From: Triglochin maritima
Lineage: Eukaryota > Streptophyta > Magnoliopsida > Alismatales > Juncaginaceae
Direction of reading: 5' to 3'
NCBI GenBank assembly: GCA_963682175.1
Contig: OY821790.1
Coordinates: forward strand, 446,501 to 510,500
DNA length: 64,000 nt
The stretch's first letter is position 1. Each line of letters begins with the position of its first letter. Position numbers and translations under genes: made by a program. Shown here piece after piece: positions 23,396-34,338 of this stretch. The notes below the pieces were generated by a model, which was given only the letters and a program-made list of their open reading frames with translations, was not told where the DNA came from and did no database searches.

Positions 23396-24773
23396 AGGTT
23401 ATTGCAATGTCTCAGTTTGATGACCAACATATGATCTGACGTAACTAGATGGTGGTCTAGCAGTCGGTGCCTCTCTCATATTACCCAAATATGAAGATTG
23501 CTCAGTCACACAATTAAGATTGTCCCAACGATACGGGGTGTTAGTCTGAGCCACCCCAGGTTGTATGAGTCCGGAATACCAAGAAGAATTGTCCTGGTCC
23601 CAACAATGATATGGATGGTCGCCCATGTAACCATCCATCTCAACAAAAAAACTCTCGAGTCGACCACTCTCACCACCACGAGGCTAAGCTCGCAAAAAGT
23701 GCTCGACTCGACCCTAACACGCTACCAGAGAGTGTAAAGGGGAGGAGACTAGAACGTAGAAGTATGTGAGAAGAAGATGACTCAGAGGAGAAGGGAAGAA
23801 TCCCTAGAAACTAGCGTGGGTAGTGGGAGAGGGTAGAAGCCTAATCTAGCAAGCACGACTCAAACAATGTAAGACAATGAGTCCTTAGGCTAGACGACGC
23901 CTAACTTCGAGGTCATTAGTCTCGATACGCCTCACCTCCCTACAACGAAGACCACAATGCCCAGCAAGTGATACCAGATCCGGAGATCCAGTACCTCCTA
24001 CTATTGACAAGGTAGGCAACGCCGATCAGGCCATGACGGTCTCAACTATATCACTCTCCTAGTGCGTCCAAAATTCTTAGGGTCAATGTCTACTTGCTTT
24101 TAGAATTAAGGCTTTCTTAAGAGTGATTTTTGGGGCCAAGGAAAGGGTGATGAAATCCCCCACCTTATCTTTTATGGGACATCCCCCCCTTAGTAGCGTT
24201 TTGATCTTAAATCTAGCAATCAACACTCTAATCAAACGCTCAACTCACTCTTGTCCCGATGCACCTTACTAACTAATGCATGATCGAAACATGCATGAAT
24301 GAGAGATTTGGGTGCACGTACCTCACGCCAGCAATCAACAACAAAATGTAAAGCAAAGTAAAGACAAATGCATGCAAGGTCTACAAATGACGCATGACCT
24401 AGATGGCAAGAAGTCTAATCTTTTGCTTTGAGTTTTATGGTCCAAGTTGATTAAAGGGGATTGATTTTTAATTTGGGAGCAAACTAGAAGTCACAACATG
24501 CAAGATGGTGCTCCCAGATAACTAAAAGGAAATAAAAAACAATCAGAACATAATTGAGAGAAATCTAAGCTCACTAGGCCGCCAATTGGCGGTCCCAGAC
24601 CGCTGATTGGCGGTTACTGTTGAGTGGTTTTACCTCAAATTTCTCCATTCGCTCCCCCTTCATCCTACGGATCCCTGAAACAAATCAAAACTAAAAAAGA
24701 AAAATTAAAACCACTCGAATTGTCCAAACCAAAGTTTGGACAGAACACCTCCTCGGCAACGGTTCCAAAAACT

Positions 24774-26307
24774 TGATTGATACGTTTTAATTAACCGCAA
24801 GTGCACGACCGCGTTGAAGCGATGACAAATACGGGTCGATCCACAGGGAGGTGTGTCGACGTTTGGTTTGTGCGAAGGCGAGTTGGAAAGAAAGGGGAGA
24901 AATGTTGGTTACACTAAATTACACTAAAATGCAAAAGGAAATGGAAGATAGCAATAAAACTAAACCCCAAAGGGGGTAGAGAAAAGAGTGTGAATACAAA
25001 GATATGTGTATGTGTGTGTGTTCAATTAAGTTCATCAAAACATGTAGTGAATGAAAACATAAAACTACATCCAACTTTGCCTCCACATGAAATAAGATAA
25101 CACAATATCATTAAAACATACAAGACAAAAATTGGAATGAAGCTCAATGAACTCATGTATAAAGACTAGACCCTACTATGCCTCCACATGAAATAAGATA
25201 ACACAATATCATTAAAACATACAAGGCATTAACCAAGGTAAAGGCAACAAGAGCACATACACTACAAGTCATGTTTCCTTTATCAATTCCATCCATATCC
25301 TCACATCATCATTCCCCATAAAATAGGTCCACTAGTCTAAGCATAAACTAAGCTTCATTCAAGAGCATTAGCATATCAAAGACAAGAGTGAAATCATATT
25401 AGATGGTTATGGAAATCATATAAGGTTCAAAGGATTAAGATAACACACACCTAATACATCACATAATCACATCACATATTTCTCCACCCCCAAATGGGGA
25501 TGAAACTACTCACTAATCATTACACTAACTACATTGACAAAATAAAACATTGTACTGAAATGAAATTAAACTAAAAGGAAAGGAAAGTAAAACTAAAGAA
25601 GCATGCAAGAATTAAAAGACAAGATTAAAAGAAACTAAGAACAATTATTTTATTAAAATGACTTACATTGAAGGTAACACTCTTCTCTACCTTGAGTTTT
25701 GCTTCAAGGCTTACTCCAAGTAGAGAGAATGCCACCAAGCAATGGGTGATTGCAATAGAAGGTGAAGAGTTCTATTTATAGCCATAGAAAAAGGTAATCT
25801 GGGACAATCCCCCCGATATGGGACTAAACAAATACCAGAAATAGACTAAATACACACTAATACACGACCCACCAAAATATTAGCGGATTCGGGCCAAAAC
25901 AGACCGCCAAATAGCGGTCTTGGACCGCCAATTGGCGGTCTATATGGTTCGGGTCCCGCTGGATTTTCTTCTGGGCTTTTCTGGATGTTTTTGGTGGTCT
26001 TTGATGCATCTACTTTTCTTGCTGAAGCTCCGACCCGAATAGAATTGCCAAAATACTCCCCATGATGGTGTGAAGTATTCTTGTTTGCTCATTGGTCCTT
26101 CAATCTTACATTCAGGTCCTTCGATCTTGCATCTTAGTCATTGAGTCTCTCAACTCAGTCTTTTTCATGCTTTTAGATCTTTTTATGACTATTCTCTTCA
26201 AACCTATTTATTTCTGAAATTCAAACATAAAACTCGTCACGTAGCATTGTTTAGGTGAAAGATAATGGATATAAGATACAAATATACGCATGAAATGATG
26301 TCAATCA
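24774..26307 (-). repeat. 5' LTR of gag-only Ty3 element, copy 1
   Basis: 1534 bp bounded by TGATTGA and TCAATCA, the same inverted ends and nearly the same length as the LTR at 47251-48785, of which it is the reverse complement. Both contain CCGCCAATTGGCGG palindromes (here near 25925) and the block GGGTCGATCCACAGGGAGG near the 3' end. The intervening 25000-25700 part is AT-rich with a (GT)n tract. Confidence 0.85.
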
Positions 26308-28556
26308 CATACCCAAAGGTTCTCTAAAACCTTTCAGAAGATCCAGAGTTCCGTTGCTCGTCGAATCGCCCGCCGATTCGCCTCCAAGTGTTCACCAAAC
26401 TTTAAACAAGATTAGAGAGAAAGGTGCTAGCCAATCAATCTCTAATTAAGCTTAGAATCTAGTTAATAACCCCTCTTCAAGCTCCTGAGATTTCTATCTC
26501 CAAAACATAAAACTATTAAGAGATTTTCGTGGTGGTTAAGGGAGATATTAAAGAGAGAGAGAATTTTCACATTAACATAAACAAGTAGGATGATGTGTCT
26601 TTTATAGGCTCCCAAAACATCCTTATCAAAAACTATTCTCTAGTCATGATCTCTTGTTTATTCTCTCCTATAATTAATCCCAAATTGCCACATAAGCATC
26701 CTAAAAATTGTTTGATCAAATCTGGAATTAATCTAACCCATGATCTAATTATTCTCTTAATAATTCAGGCAAAAATCGTGATGTTTGGTTGTAACACATG
26801 TTCGGATGACCGTGAGCTAGACAATCGACCGAACATTCATGAGAAAAGTTCTCTGGAAAAATTCGGACGATCCGCGTCTTGCTCCGGTCGACCGTTGACC
26901 CACCAAAATTTCTCTTGGCGAATCTTCTTCGGAAGACCGTGTCACATTCGGTTTACCGCAAATATCCCAAGAAAGCTCCTGCATATTTTCTCTCGGTTGA
27001 TTGTTTAAGCCCGGTTGACCGAATCCAATTGCCTAGGCACTCCAGACAATTTCGGTCAATCATTTGCTTTATCCGACCCTTGTTCGGTGGACCGTTCCTT
27101 AAGACATATCGGTCGACCGAACCCAAAACGGTTTCACTCCAGACAATTTCGGTCAATCATTTGCTTTATCTGACCCTTGTTCGGTGGACCGTTCCTTAAG
27201 ACATATCGGTCGACCGAACCCAAAACGGTTTACCGTTTTGATCCCGATTTTGCCTTTGTCAAATTTTGGATTTATTTTCAACAAAATTTGATCTTTTGGG
27301 GTTTTAGCAAATTCATATCTTATGTAATATATTATCTTATGTAATATTTATTACACCCCATAATATATACACCTCATATAAATTTATTAATGATTATAAT
27401 TATGTCAATTCTCATGACATATTGATTTTATTGATTCACCACATGTGTCCATTTTCACATGAAAACCCGACACATCATATGAACTTAAAATCGAGCATCT
27501 TGTTTTCCAGTTTTGTGGTGTGACCTATAGGAGGATCTAAGCTAAATTGGCAGCAATATTAAACACTTAATATCTTAAACTATAAGCGATATCTAGCTAC
27601 ACATTATAGTTACCCAATTAGCATAGATGTTTTTGTTCCTCTCGAACTAAACACGATCCATTTAGTGATGTAAGTGCACCACTTGTGTCCGTCCATTGCC
27701 TCATGATAGTAAGAATATATACAAAGTAGAAATATATCACATTTGTATTATATTCATTTCTTGATCTCTTTAACCTAATTATAACTATGTAACTTAACTC
27801 AAGTTATATTGTGCACACTATAATTTTGTTCTATCAAGAGTCCCACTAATATCATCACTCAATTAAGAGGAGCAAGGATAATCGTTTGACTAGTTATCTT
27901 GTCCAGCACAAGTCATGTTCAACTAACTATTATCTTTATCACTATATTCGTTGATATCTGTTGACAATAATCAAATTAAGTACTTCTTGAGTGAAAAGAT
28001 ATAAGTCTCATATCTTAGGATCCAAGACACAGTAAAACACTAATGACACGAAACACAATTTCATAATGTTTTACTTGTTAGGTCTATTCAATATATAAAA
28101 GTAATATTTTCCTCTTTTATATACTCGTGTCATCAATTATTTGTAGAGCTACAACAATCGATGACCAACACGACAATCTTATCTCGGTGATTAATGTTCC
28201 ATGTTAATTACCATGATTGTGAATAACTTTTGATTTATGTAAACCATTATCTTTTAGAGCTCTACGGTTAATGACCAAACGCTTCTTCCTTAACACTTCC
28301 AAAAGACGAATACCATAATCAAGGAACAAAATGTTTGCACATCCAATTCATAATAATTGACATATGAAGTAAAACTTTTAGAACACATTCCTTTCAAAGA
28401 CCACTATGACATAAGATATATCCCAATTCGGATCTTGTGCGTACAACTTGTGATAATTTGCAAATTACCCATGTCCGGTTGGGATTGCAATTGAGGACAG
28501 TTTTGGATCAATCTTTAACTCCTCCAAGGAGGACAAGCTATATATGTTCACATAAA
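26308..28556. repeat. Unclassified repeat with CGGTNNACCG motifs
   Basis: No convincing gene. 26870-27240 holds repeated CGGTCGACCG, CGGTTGACCG, CGGTGGACCG and CGGTTTACCG sites. 27240-28400 is AT-rich sequence with the look of an LTR-element untranslated region. About 105 bp at 28270-28390 recurs inverted, at roughly 85% identity by eye, at 51424-51535 inside another retroelement, which supports a retroelement origin. Boundaries and class are not determined. Confidence 0.45.
27038..27231. repeat. Two tandem 97-bp units with a SalI-type palindrome
   Basis: 27038-27134 and 27135-27231 are almost identical direct repeats (one visible C/T difference, TTTATCCGAC versus TTTATCTGAC). Each contains CGGTGGACCG and CGGTCGACCG. 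The near-identity means a recent duplication. Confidence 0.85.
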
Positions 28557-28763
28557 TTTTATAATGAGACATGGTCTCATTGTAAAAAAAATGAAACTCC
28601 ATATTTTCCTCCCTTAGATCTAGATCCAACGGCTAGTTTATCCAACATTCAATTTATACAACCAAAAGGTAATATGGTGATCACACAAACATTGTAATTA
28701 GTACGGGATTTCTTTAAATTCAACAACCCATTTCTCTCTCTCTCTCTCTCCGGAAAATCTCTG

Positions 28764-28883
28764 ATGACTGGAGTGAAAGCGAAGATCGCGCCTTCTATGC
28801 TCTCCTCTGATTTCATGAATCTAGCATCGGAGGCCAAGCAGATGCTCCAGTTCGGAGCGGATTGGCTCCACATGGGCATCATG
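28764..28883 (+). pseudogene. Captured ribulose-phosphate 3-epimerase exon 1
   Basis: Forty codons starting at an ATG, preceded by a (TC)n leader and ending exactly at a GT splice donor (ATG|GTAACT). The peptide contains KIAPSMLSSDF and SEAKQMLQFGADWLHM, the N-terminus of cytosolic ribulose-phosphate 3-epimerase. The metal-binding Asp of the HxD motif is Gly here (HMGIM), and no later epimerase exon is present, so it cannot make an enzyme. Its position about 200 bp inside a TIR element indicates gene-fragment capture, as in Pack-MULEs. Confidence 0.85.
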
Positions 28884-29494
28884 GTAACTAACAACATCGA
28901 CAAATACACTGCAATTTTACATCAACTTGTGGTTAGATTAGTTTTTTTAAATTCGAGTGTAGTTGTTTTGTCAGATTGTGGTTGTAGGGGAAGTCGGATT
29001 AGGTTTTGAGCTCAGCTTAAACTTTGGATTTTGATCGACGAGGCGTTTATTGCTGGATTGGGTAGTTTTTTGTTTGCTTGAAGAATTGAGTCAGTAGTTT
29101 TTTGTTTACTTGTCTTTGTATAATTAGTAGATAGACTGACCTTTCCCAACCCAACTTTTGAGCTCAGTCCATTCCATTAGTCACACGATTCACGACGATT
29201 GCTGGAGATATTATATAGTCATGTTATCCTCTACCACTAAACGTTGGAAGTTCATAATACTTTATGAAAGAATTGGGTCCATTGACTTCAACCCTTTGGT
29301 TGTACACTTGTAATTCTTTGGCAGATTTTTTTCCTTTTGTCATGATGTATTCACTGAAAGATTTATTCATTCCAAACTTTATTGTCACCTGATACCTATT
29401 GACTTTCAGATATATGTTTTCAAAAGATTAATTGAGTACCTCAACAACTTTTATAATAGTATGTGACTTTGAAATCCTTTTTTTTCCATTTCAG

Positions 29495-29650
29495 CAAGTG
29501 CTACAAGGTTTCACAAATGCCAAAGGAAATGTAAGGCAAAATGAATTCAAAGACTTGTATGTCAAACTAGTTAAAGACTTCAGATTTGGTGATGGGGTGA
29601 TTGAATACTTAGATTTTATGTTCATGATACTTTATGAAGCTAATCATTGA
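29495..29650 (+). other. Unrecognised exon-like reading frame
   Basis: Follows a good acceptor (TTCCATTTCAG) and runs about 50 codons to a stop: QVLQGFTNAKGNVRQ, then KDLYVKLVKDFRFGDGV. The composition is that of real protein, unlike its AT-rich surroundings, so it may be a second captured exon. I do not recognise the family. Confidence 0.35.
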
Positions 29651-30859
29651 CATCTTTTGGTTATTGATTTCAAGTCCTTGTGTTTCAAATCATACAATTC
29701 AATTAAAAGTAGATCAAAGTCAATGGTCAAAGTCAGATTAATGGTTTATGAAATATGGATTTAAGTGTTTTTACTTATTTGATATGTGTTTTTATTTGAA
29801 AAACGTATATAACATTTTATATTTGATAAATCGGTCAAATTGTTGAAGATTTTCTTTCAATACTTCTATGGTATCAATTCTTCGAAATAACAAACTACAT
29901 AGGAATTATGCCCATAACAAGATTCTCTTGATTGTGCTCTATATGTGTTCAAATATATCATCTAGTTGATGGAAAAGAAATGGATTTCACAGATTTTGAC
30001 AATCAAATATATAGAAAAGAAATTGCTACCATGATTTTAAAAAAAGCCACTACTACAGGGTTTTTTAAATTTATCTATTGGAACATGTCTATTGGGTCTA
30101 TTGTGTCTACAAGTCATAAGTTAACTTATTGTGTATGATATTAGATTACATGTCTAGATCCTTAGTAGTTGTTGTTTAATATTGTCTTATTATAAAGTAA
30201 TATTCAGTAGGCCTTCACTTTCAAAAATAAATTATTCACTTCCAATAATAAACTAATATTGTTTGATGCCTAATTTAGAATGATATTTTGTGAGATCATC
30301 AACAAGGAGATTCAAGTGTCCCAAGAGTTTGAAATTAGACTGATATTACATGTTGATCATTCTTGATAGTGTTCTGGAGTTTCTGCTATGTTTGGACAAC
30401 TGGAGTTTCTGTCTTCTTTGGACATCTAGAGTTTCTGCCTTTGTGGTAAGGAGTTTTGCCTTTTATGGAAGTAGTCATGGTGTATACTGGAGTTCCTTGT
30501 TAGGACTGTCATGGTGGTTGTGGAAGTATTGATGATATCTGACTTAATTTGTAGAAGTTGTGGAAGTAGTGACTACAAAGTAGTGATGATATCTGAGTTA
30601 AGTATGATTGTAGTAGATATTATCTTTTTTGTGTTGTTATATACTTGTAACCAATGTGACTACATTTTGTATATAGTAGAAGTCACTTAATACATTTGTT
30701 ATGCTAATCCAACAGGTTACGACACCTATGTTTGGTAGTTTTGATGTGGAGTGTCAACGAAGTTTGTGTTAATAACTTTTTCCCAAGAAATGAGACTAAA
30801 TATTTGATTTGTTTCATAGTTCTTTTAGTACATCATATGCTTCCAGTGAAGTATAATAT

Positions 30860-31785
30860 ATATATGCGTTCAATACACAACATTATAAGTTTAATACATA
30901 ACTATATCATTTCAATACACAACTGTATCATTTTATTACACAAGTTCAAGAACTCTTTAATTCATAAAAATCATTATTAAAATACACAATTGCATTATAA
31001 GTTGAATATAATGTTGTTTAGTATGGTTTAACTTGTCTGTTGGATATTTTGGTTAGAGAACATTTTGGAAAAATCATTATTAAAATACACAACTACATTA
31101 TAAGTTTAATATACACAACTCTAAAAGTTTAATATACCATTACATCATTAAAATACACAACCGCATCACTTTTGTAAATAAAACTTCCAGTGAATACACA
31201 AATACATGTTTATATGCGTTCAATACGCAACAGGTTATGTTTAATACACAAATACAGTTGGTTGTCATTGGAGAGGAAGAAGTGAGCAACATATGATTCT
31301 AAAAGAGATACGTACATAAACATGAATTGTTGATCCTTATGGAGGAAACAAAGTAGATGGAGGGTTCATATTGTTGTACATGGTATGAGAGTTAAGACAT
31401 TGATTGGCGTTGGGGAGAGGGGAAATGTTTGATTTTGTATATTTTTGTGATCAGACGTATAAATGCTTAATTGAAGTCAACTTACAGAGCTTGTGGACAT
31501 CCACACTTAAGTCTACCATAGATGCTAACAAGCTCACATAAGACTAAATTACTATAGTAGAACATATTTTTCTATAGGAAAGAGAGAGAAAGAGAGGAAA
31601 GAGAGATGTTGGAGATAGAAATGGCATGGAGCACTCTACAAAACTTCATCACTTTCTTAAATAAAACTTCTAGTGAATACACATCTATATGCGTTCAATA
31701 CACAATAGTATATGTTTAATACACCAATATATCATTTCAATACACAAAGATATCATTTTATTACACAAGTTCAACAACTCATTCA
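30860..31785. repeat. ATACACAA-type short repeats in MULE-like element 1
   Basis: Phrases such as TTCAATACACAACT, TTTAATACACAACTATATCA and TATATGCGTTCAATACACAA recur every 20-40 bp. Further clusters lie at 32850-33120, and in the sister element at 35280-35520, 35720-35810, 37310-37580, 39130-39220 and 39690-39790. They are not strictly periodic and code for nothing. Confidence 0.6.
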
Positions 31786-31984
31786 TAAAAACTTATTCAC
31801 AAAATTTGTCAAGCAACAAAAACATTTCTAAAAATCTGTCAAACAATCTGTCATTATCAAATCATACAAGTCTACACATATAAGCAATTTCTAAGTAAAG
31901 AATATATCATATGGAATATTTAGTTGATACATCAATGTATAAATTTCAAAATTTCTGAATTGGAACTTAATTACTGGTAGACTT

Positions 31985-32736
31985 CAATCTTGTATGACTT
32001 CTTTAATATCAACCTTTAGTTTTCTCTTAGGACAATTGTGAATGTCATGTCATGATTCGTACTTCATACACAACTTACATTGCCTTAATTTCTTTTCCAC
32101 AACAGATTTTAGTCGCGTAGTTCCCTCCTTTAGTCTTCCACTTTGTCCACTTCTTTTTGTCTTAAACTTTCCGGGTTGGAGGACGTGAACTTTTGTTTCC
32201 TTCTTTCTTAAATTAGGAATTTCATTCGGACTTGCTGAAATAGAATTTATCTTGTGCACTTATGTCATAGCATCTAACAATGGTTTTGCCACAACTGCAT
32301 AAATTTCTTCATTTTTGGAAGCCTCATGTATCAATTCATTGGATATCTTGCTCAATTTCTTCATATGTGTATTATGAGATGAATTACTACTATCTCCATC
32401 ATAAATGAGAAGTCTAATTCCATTCTTTATTTATTTCCTCCATTTGTCCAATATATACAGAGATGGTAATTCTCTGCATTCAAGATGCTTCAACACTTCC
32501 AATATATGCATGCAAGGTATTCCTTCAAACTCCAACAAACAACATTCACATGAAGCCCTTTTTTCTTCATTATAATATATCACATCTCTAATATAACCAA
32601 AATCATCATCTATATTTGTTACAAAGTAAATAACTGAATTATTTTCTAACCTTCCAATCTTGACGTTACATGACAAAGATTTATCCAATTGATTTTGGAA
32701 GAACTTTAAGATATGCAGTGTATAAACATTGGTCAT
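31985..32736 (-). pseudogene. FAR1/MULE transposase C-terminus with SWIM zinc finger
   Basis: The frame 32736-32431 ends in a SWIM finger: CECCLLEFEGIPCMHILEVL supplies the C-x-C and C-x-H ligands, and LPSLYILDKWRK is the usual following block of FAR1/FHY3-related MULE transposases. Beyond it, across stops and a frame change, 32340-31985 carries KKLRQCKLCMKYES and, after a TGA, HDIHNCPKRK, the CCHC-like tail of the same family. The N-terminal and catalytic DDE parts are not visible. This supports Mutator-like ancestry of the surrounding element. Confidence 0.75.
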
Positions 32737-33808
32737 TTATTTCTCCATTGCTCATCTTGTGATGAATTGTTGTATTCTTTCTCTACTATCAAAGTATCAT
32801 TTATTTTCTTTCTCTCTTTGGAATTTCAAAGTCATTTCAAACATGTAGTTAACACACAATTTTATCATATTCTTACACTACTATATCAATTAAATACACA
32901 ATTATATCATTTTAAGACACAACTCTATTAGTTTAATACATAACTCTGTTATTTTAATACACAACTATCATTATTTTACACAACCATATCAGTATCTTAC
33001 ACTACTCTATCTTACTAGTTTAATACCCAAGTTTATTCTATATCAGTATCTTACATTACTATATATTATTGGTTTAATGCAGAACTCTATTGGTTTAATA
33101 TACAACTATATCAAAATTTGTAAAAGCACATATTTATAATTACTTTCATATCAGGAGCAACAGCAAAAGACATGGTGATAACAAAAATAGCATAAACTCC
33201 TAAAAGCAGAAAAGAGAAGTCCATCAAACCAGAAACGAAAATTACAATTTTATAGTTTTATTGGCAAAGCAGTACTAACAGCAAAGACTACAAAAACACA
33301 GATGTGAAGCTCTAAACCAAAAACCTTAGAAAGCCACTCAACCTTAATCGAAACAGAAATCCTAACTCAGGAGAAAGAAAGAAATATCGCAACTTTACTT
33401 ACTGATCAAACAAGCACCAAAAGCCACTAATACTTAAACATACATCGACAAGACAAGGGCGGAGCATAAACAAAACCAGAACAAAAAACGTGAGTTTGTT
33501 AGCCTAAATGGGTCGATCTCCAATCGTCTTTTGGAAGGTTGCTAGAGGCGTCACGCGTGGTTAGGTGTGATTAGGAAGGACCGAATGAGGGGAGAAAGAA
33601 GGAGGACGGGATGTGGGCGATTGGGAAGGAACGAATGAGAGAGAAAAAAGGATGGGGTGGGTGCGTATGGAAAGAAATGAGGGGAGGTAAAAGGAGGATG
33701 CGGTAATTTCAAAATTATTATTTTTTATCTTTCACCGTTAGATTTGATCTTGATGGTGCATGTTTATGGTCTCATTATATTAAATTGAGACTTGATCTCA
33801 TTCTAATA

Positions 33809-33848
33809 CTCATATATATATATATATATATATACATACATACAAAGA
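33809..33848. repeat. TA/CATA microsatellite between two MULE-like elements
   Basis: (TA)n followed by (CATA)n separates the right end of element 1 from the left end of element 2, leaving only about 40 bp between them. Confidence 0.8.
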
Positions 33849-34150
33849 TTTTACAATGAGACCATGTCTCATTGTAAAAAAATGAGACCCCATATTTTCC
33901 TCCCTTAGATCTAGATCCAACGGCTAGTTTATCTAATGTTCAATTTATACAATCAAAGGGTAATTTAGTAATCACACTGCGCAACACACCACACCGCACT
34001 ACACCATCTTCTTCCCGGTTCCTCTTTTTCTTCGTCGAGAACTCCTTCCGTCCCTTCCTACTCTCTCCAACACCCGTCCTCCCTTCTTCCCAACCTTCCT
34101 CTTCCTCCTTCTCCTCGTTCGTCGATCCCATCCCTCCTCCACAACATCCC

Positions 34151-34338
34151 AACCACTGATCCGTCTGCCGTAAGAAGGTGGGGCTCATGGGGTTCCGGTG
34201 TCGCCGCGAGAAGACCTCTATGGGATCCACCGCTACCCCGAGCACCACACCTGCGGCTTCGACTTCAAGTCGGAAGGGAAGGAAGTCATCGCTCGCGCCA
34301 ATCCCCTTGTCAAGGCTGACAAACTCGATAAGATTTGA
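34151..34338 (+). pseudogene. Captured AN1 zinc finger of an A20/AN1 stress-associated protein
   Basis: The first frame gives CRKKVGLMGFRCRR. After a frameshift near 34210 the other frame gives EDLYGIHRYPEHHTCGFDF, then KEVIARANPLVKADKLDKI and a TGA. This is the AN1 finger and C-terminal tail of plant stress-associated (SAP) proteins. The first zinc Cys of the finger is replaced by a stop (TGA where TGC is expected), the Cys before GIHRY is missing and the frame is broken. The A20 half is absent. A CT-rich stretch precedes it, probably co-captured leader sequence. Confidence 0.8.

Larger units (their letters stand above)
21871..26307 (-). mobile_element. Truncated gag-only Ty3-type retrotransposon (copy 1)
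   Basis: Reads right to left. The 5' LTR is 24774-26307; the adjoining primer-binding region has GG-AACC where copy 2 has GGCGCC. A leader of about 1 kb and gag sequences follow, and then sequence matching the 3' non-coding part of the element at 47251-55789 (the TACTCACTTATTTCTTATCT stretch near 21896-21915). There is no 3' LTR: the left end is truncated near 21870, and no target duplication can be assigned. Reverse transcriptase and integrase are absent, as in the second copy. The N-terminal half of gag is also missing. Confidence 0.8.
28557..33808. mobile_element. MULE-like TIR element 1 with captured epimerase exon
   Basis: The left end reads TTTTATAATGAGAC-ATG-GTCTCATTGTAAAA, and the inverted right end reads TATTAGAATGAGATCAAGTC. 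Both continue through AATGAGACC or similar to a conserved GATCYAACGG block, giving diverged TIRs of about 80 bp. The same ends bound the neighbouring element at 33849-40548. Inside are a ribulose-phosphate 3-epimerase exon (28764-28883), FAR1-type transposase remnants on the minus strand, and many ATACACAA-type repeats. CACATAAAT (28549-28557) and CTCATATAT (33809-33817) match at 7 of 9, a weak candidate target duplication. Confidence 0.7.

Noticed and set aside
29932..30138. 68-codon frame in MULE-like element 1
   Set aside because: AT-rich, no motifs; part of the same region in element 2 is not open.
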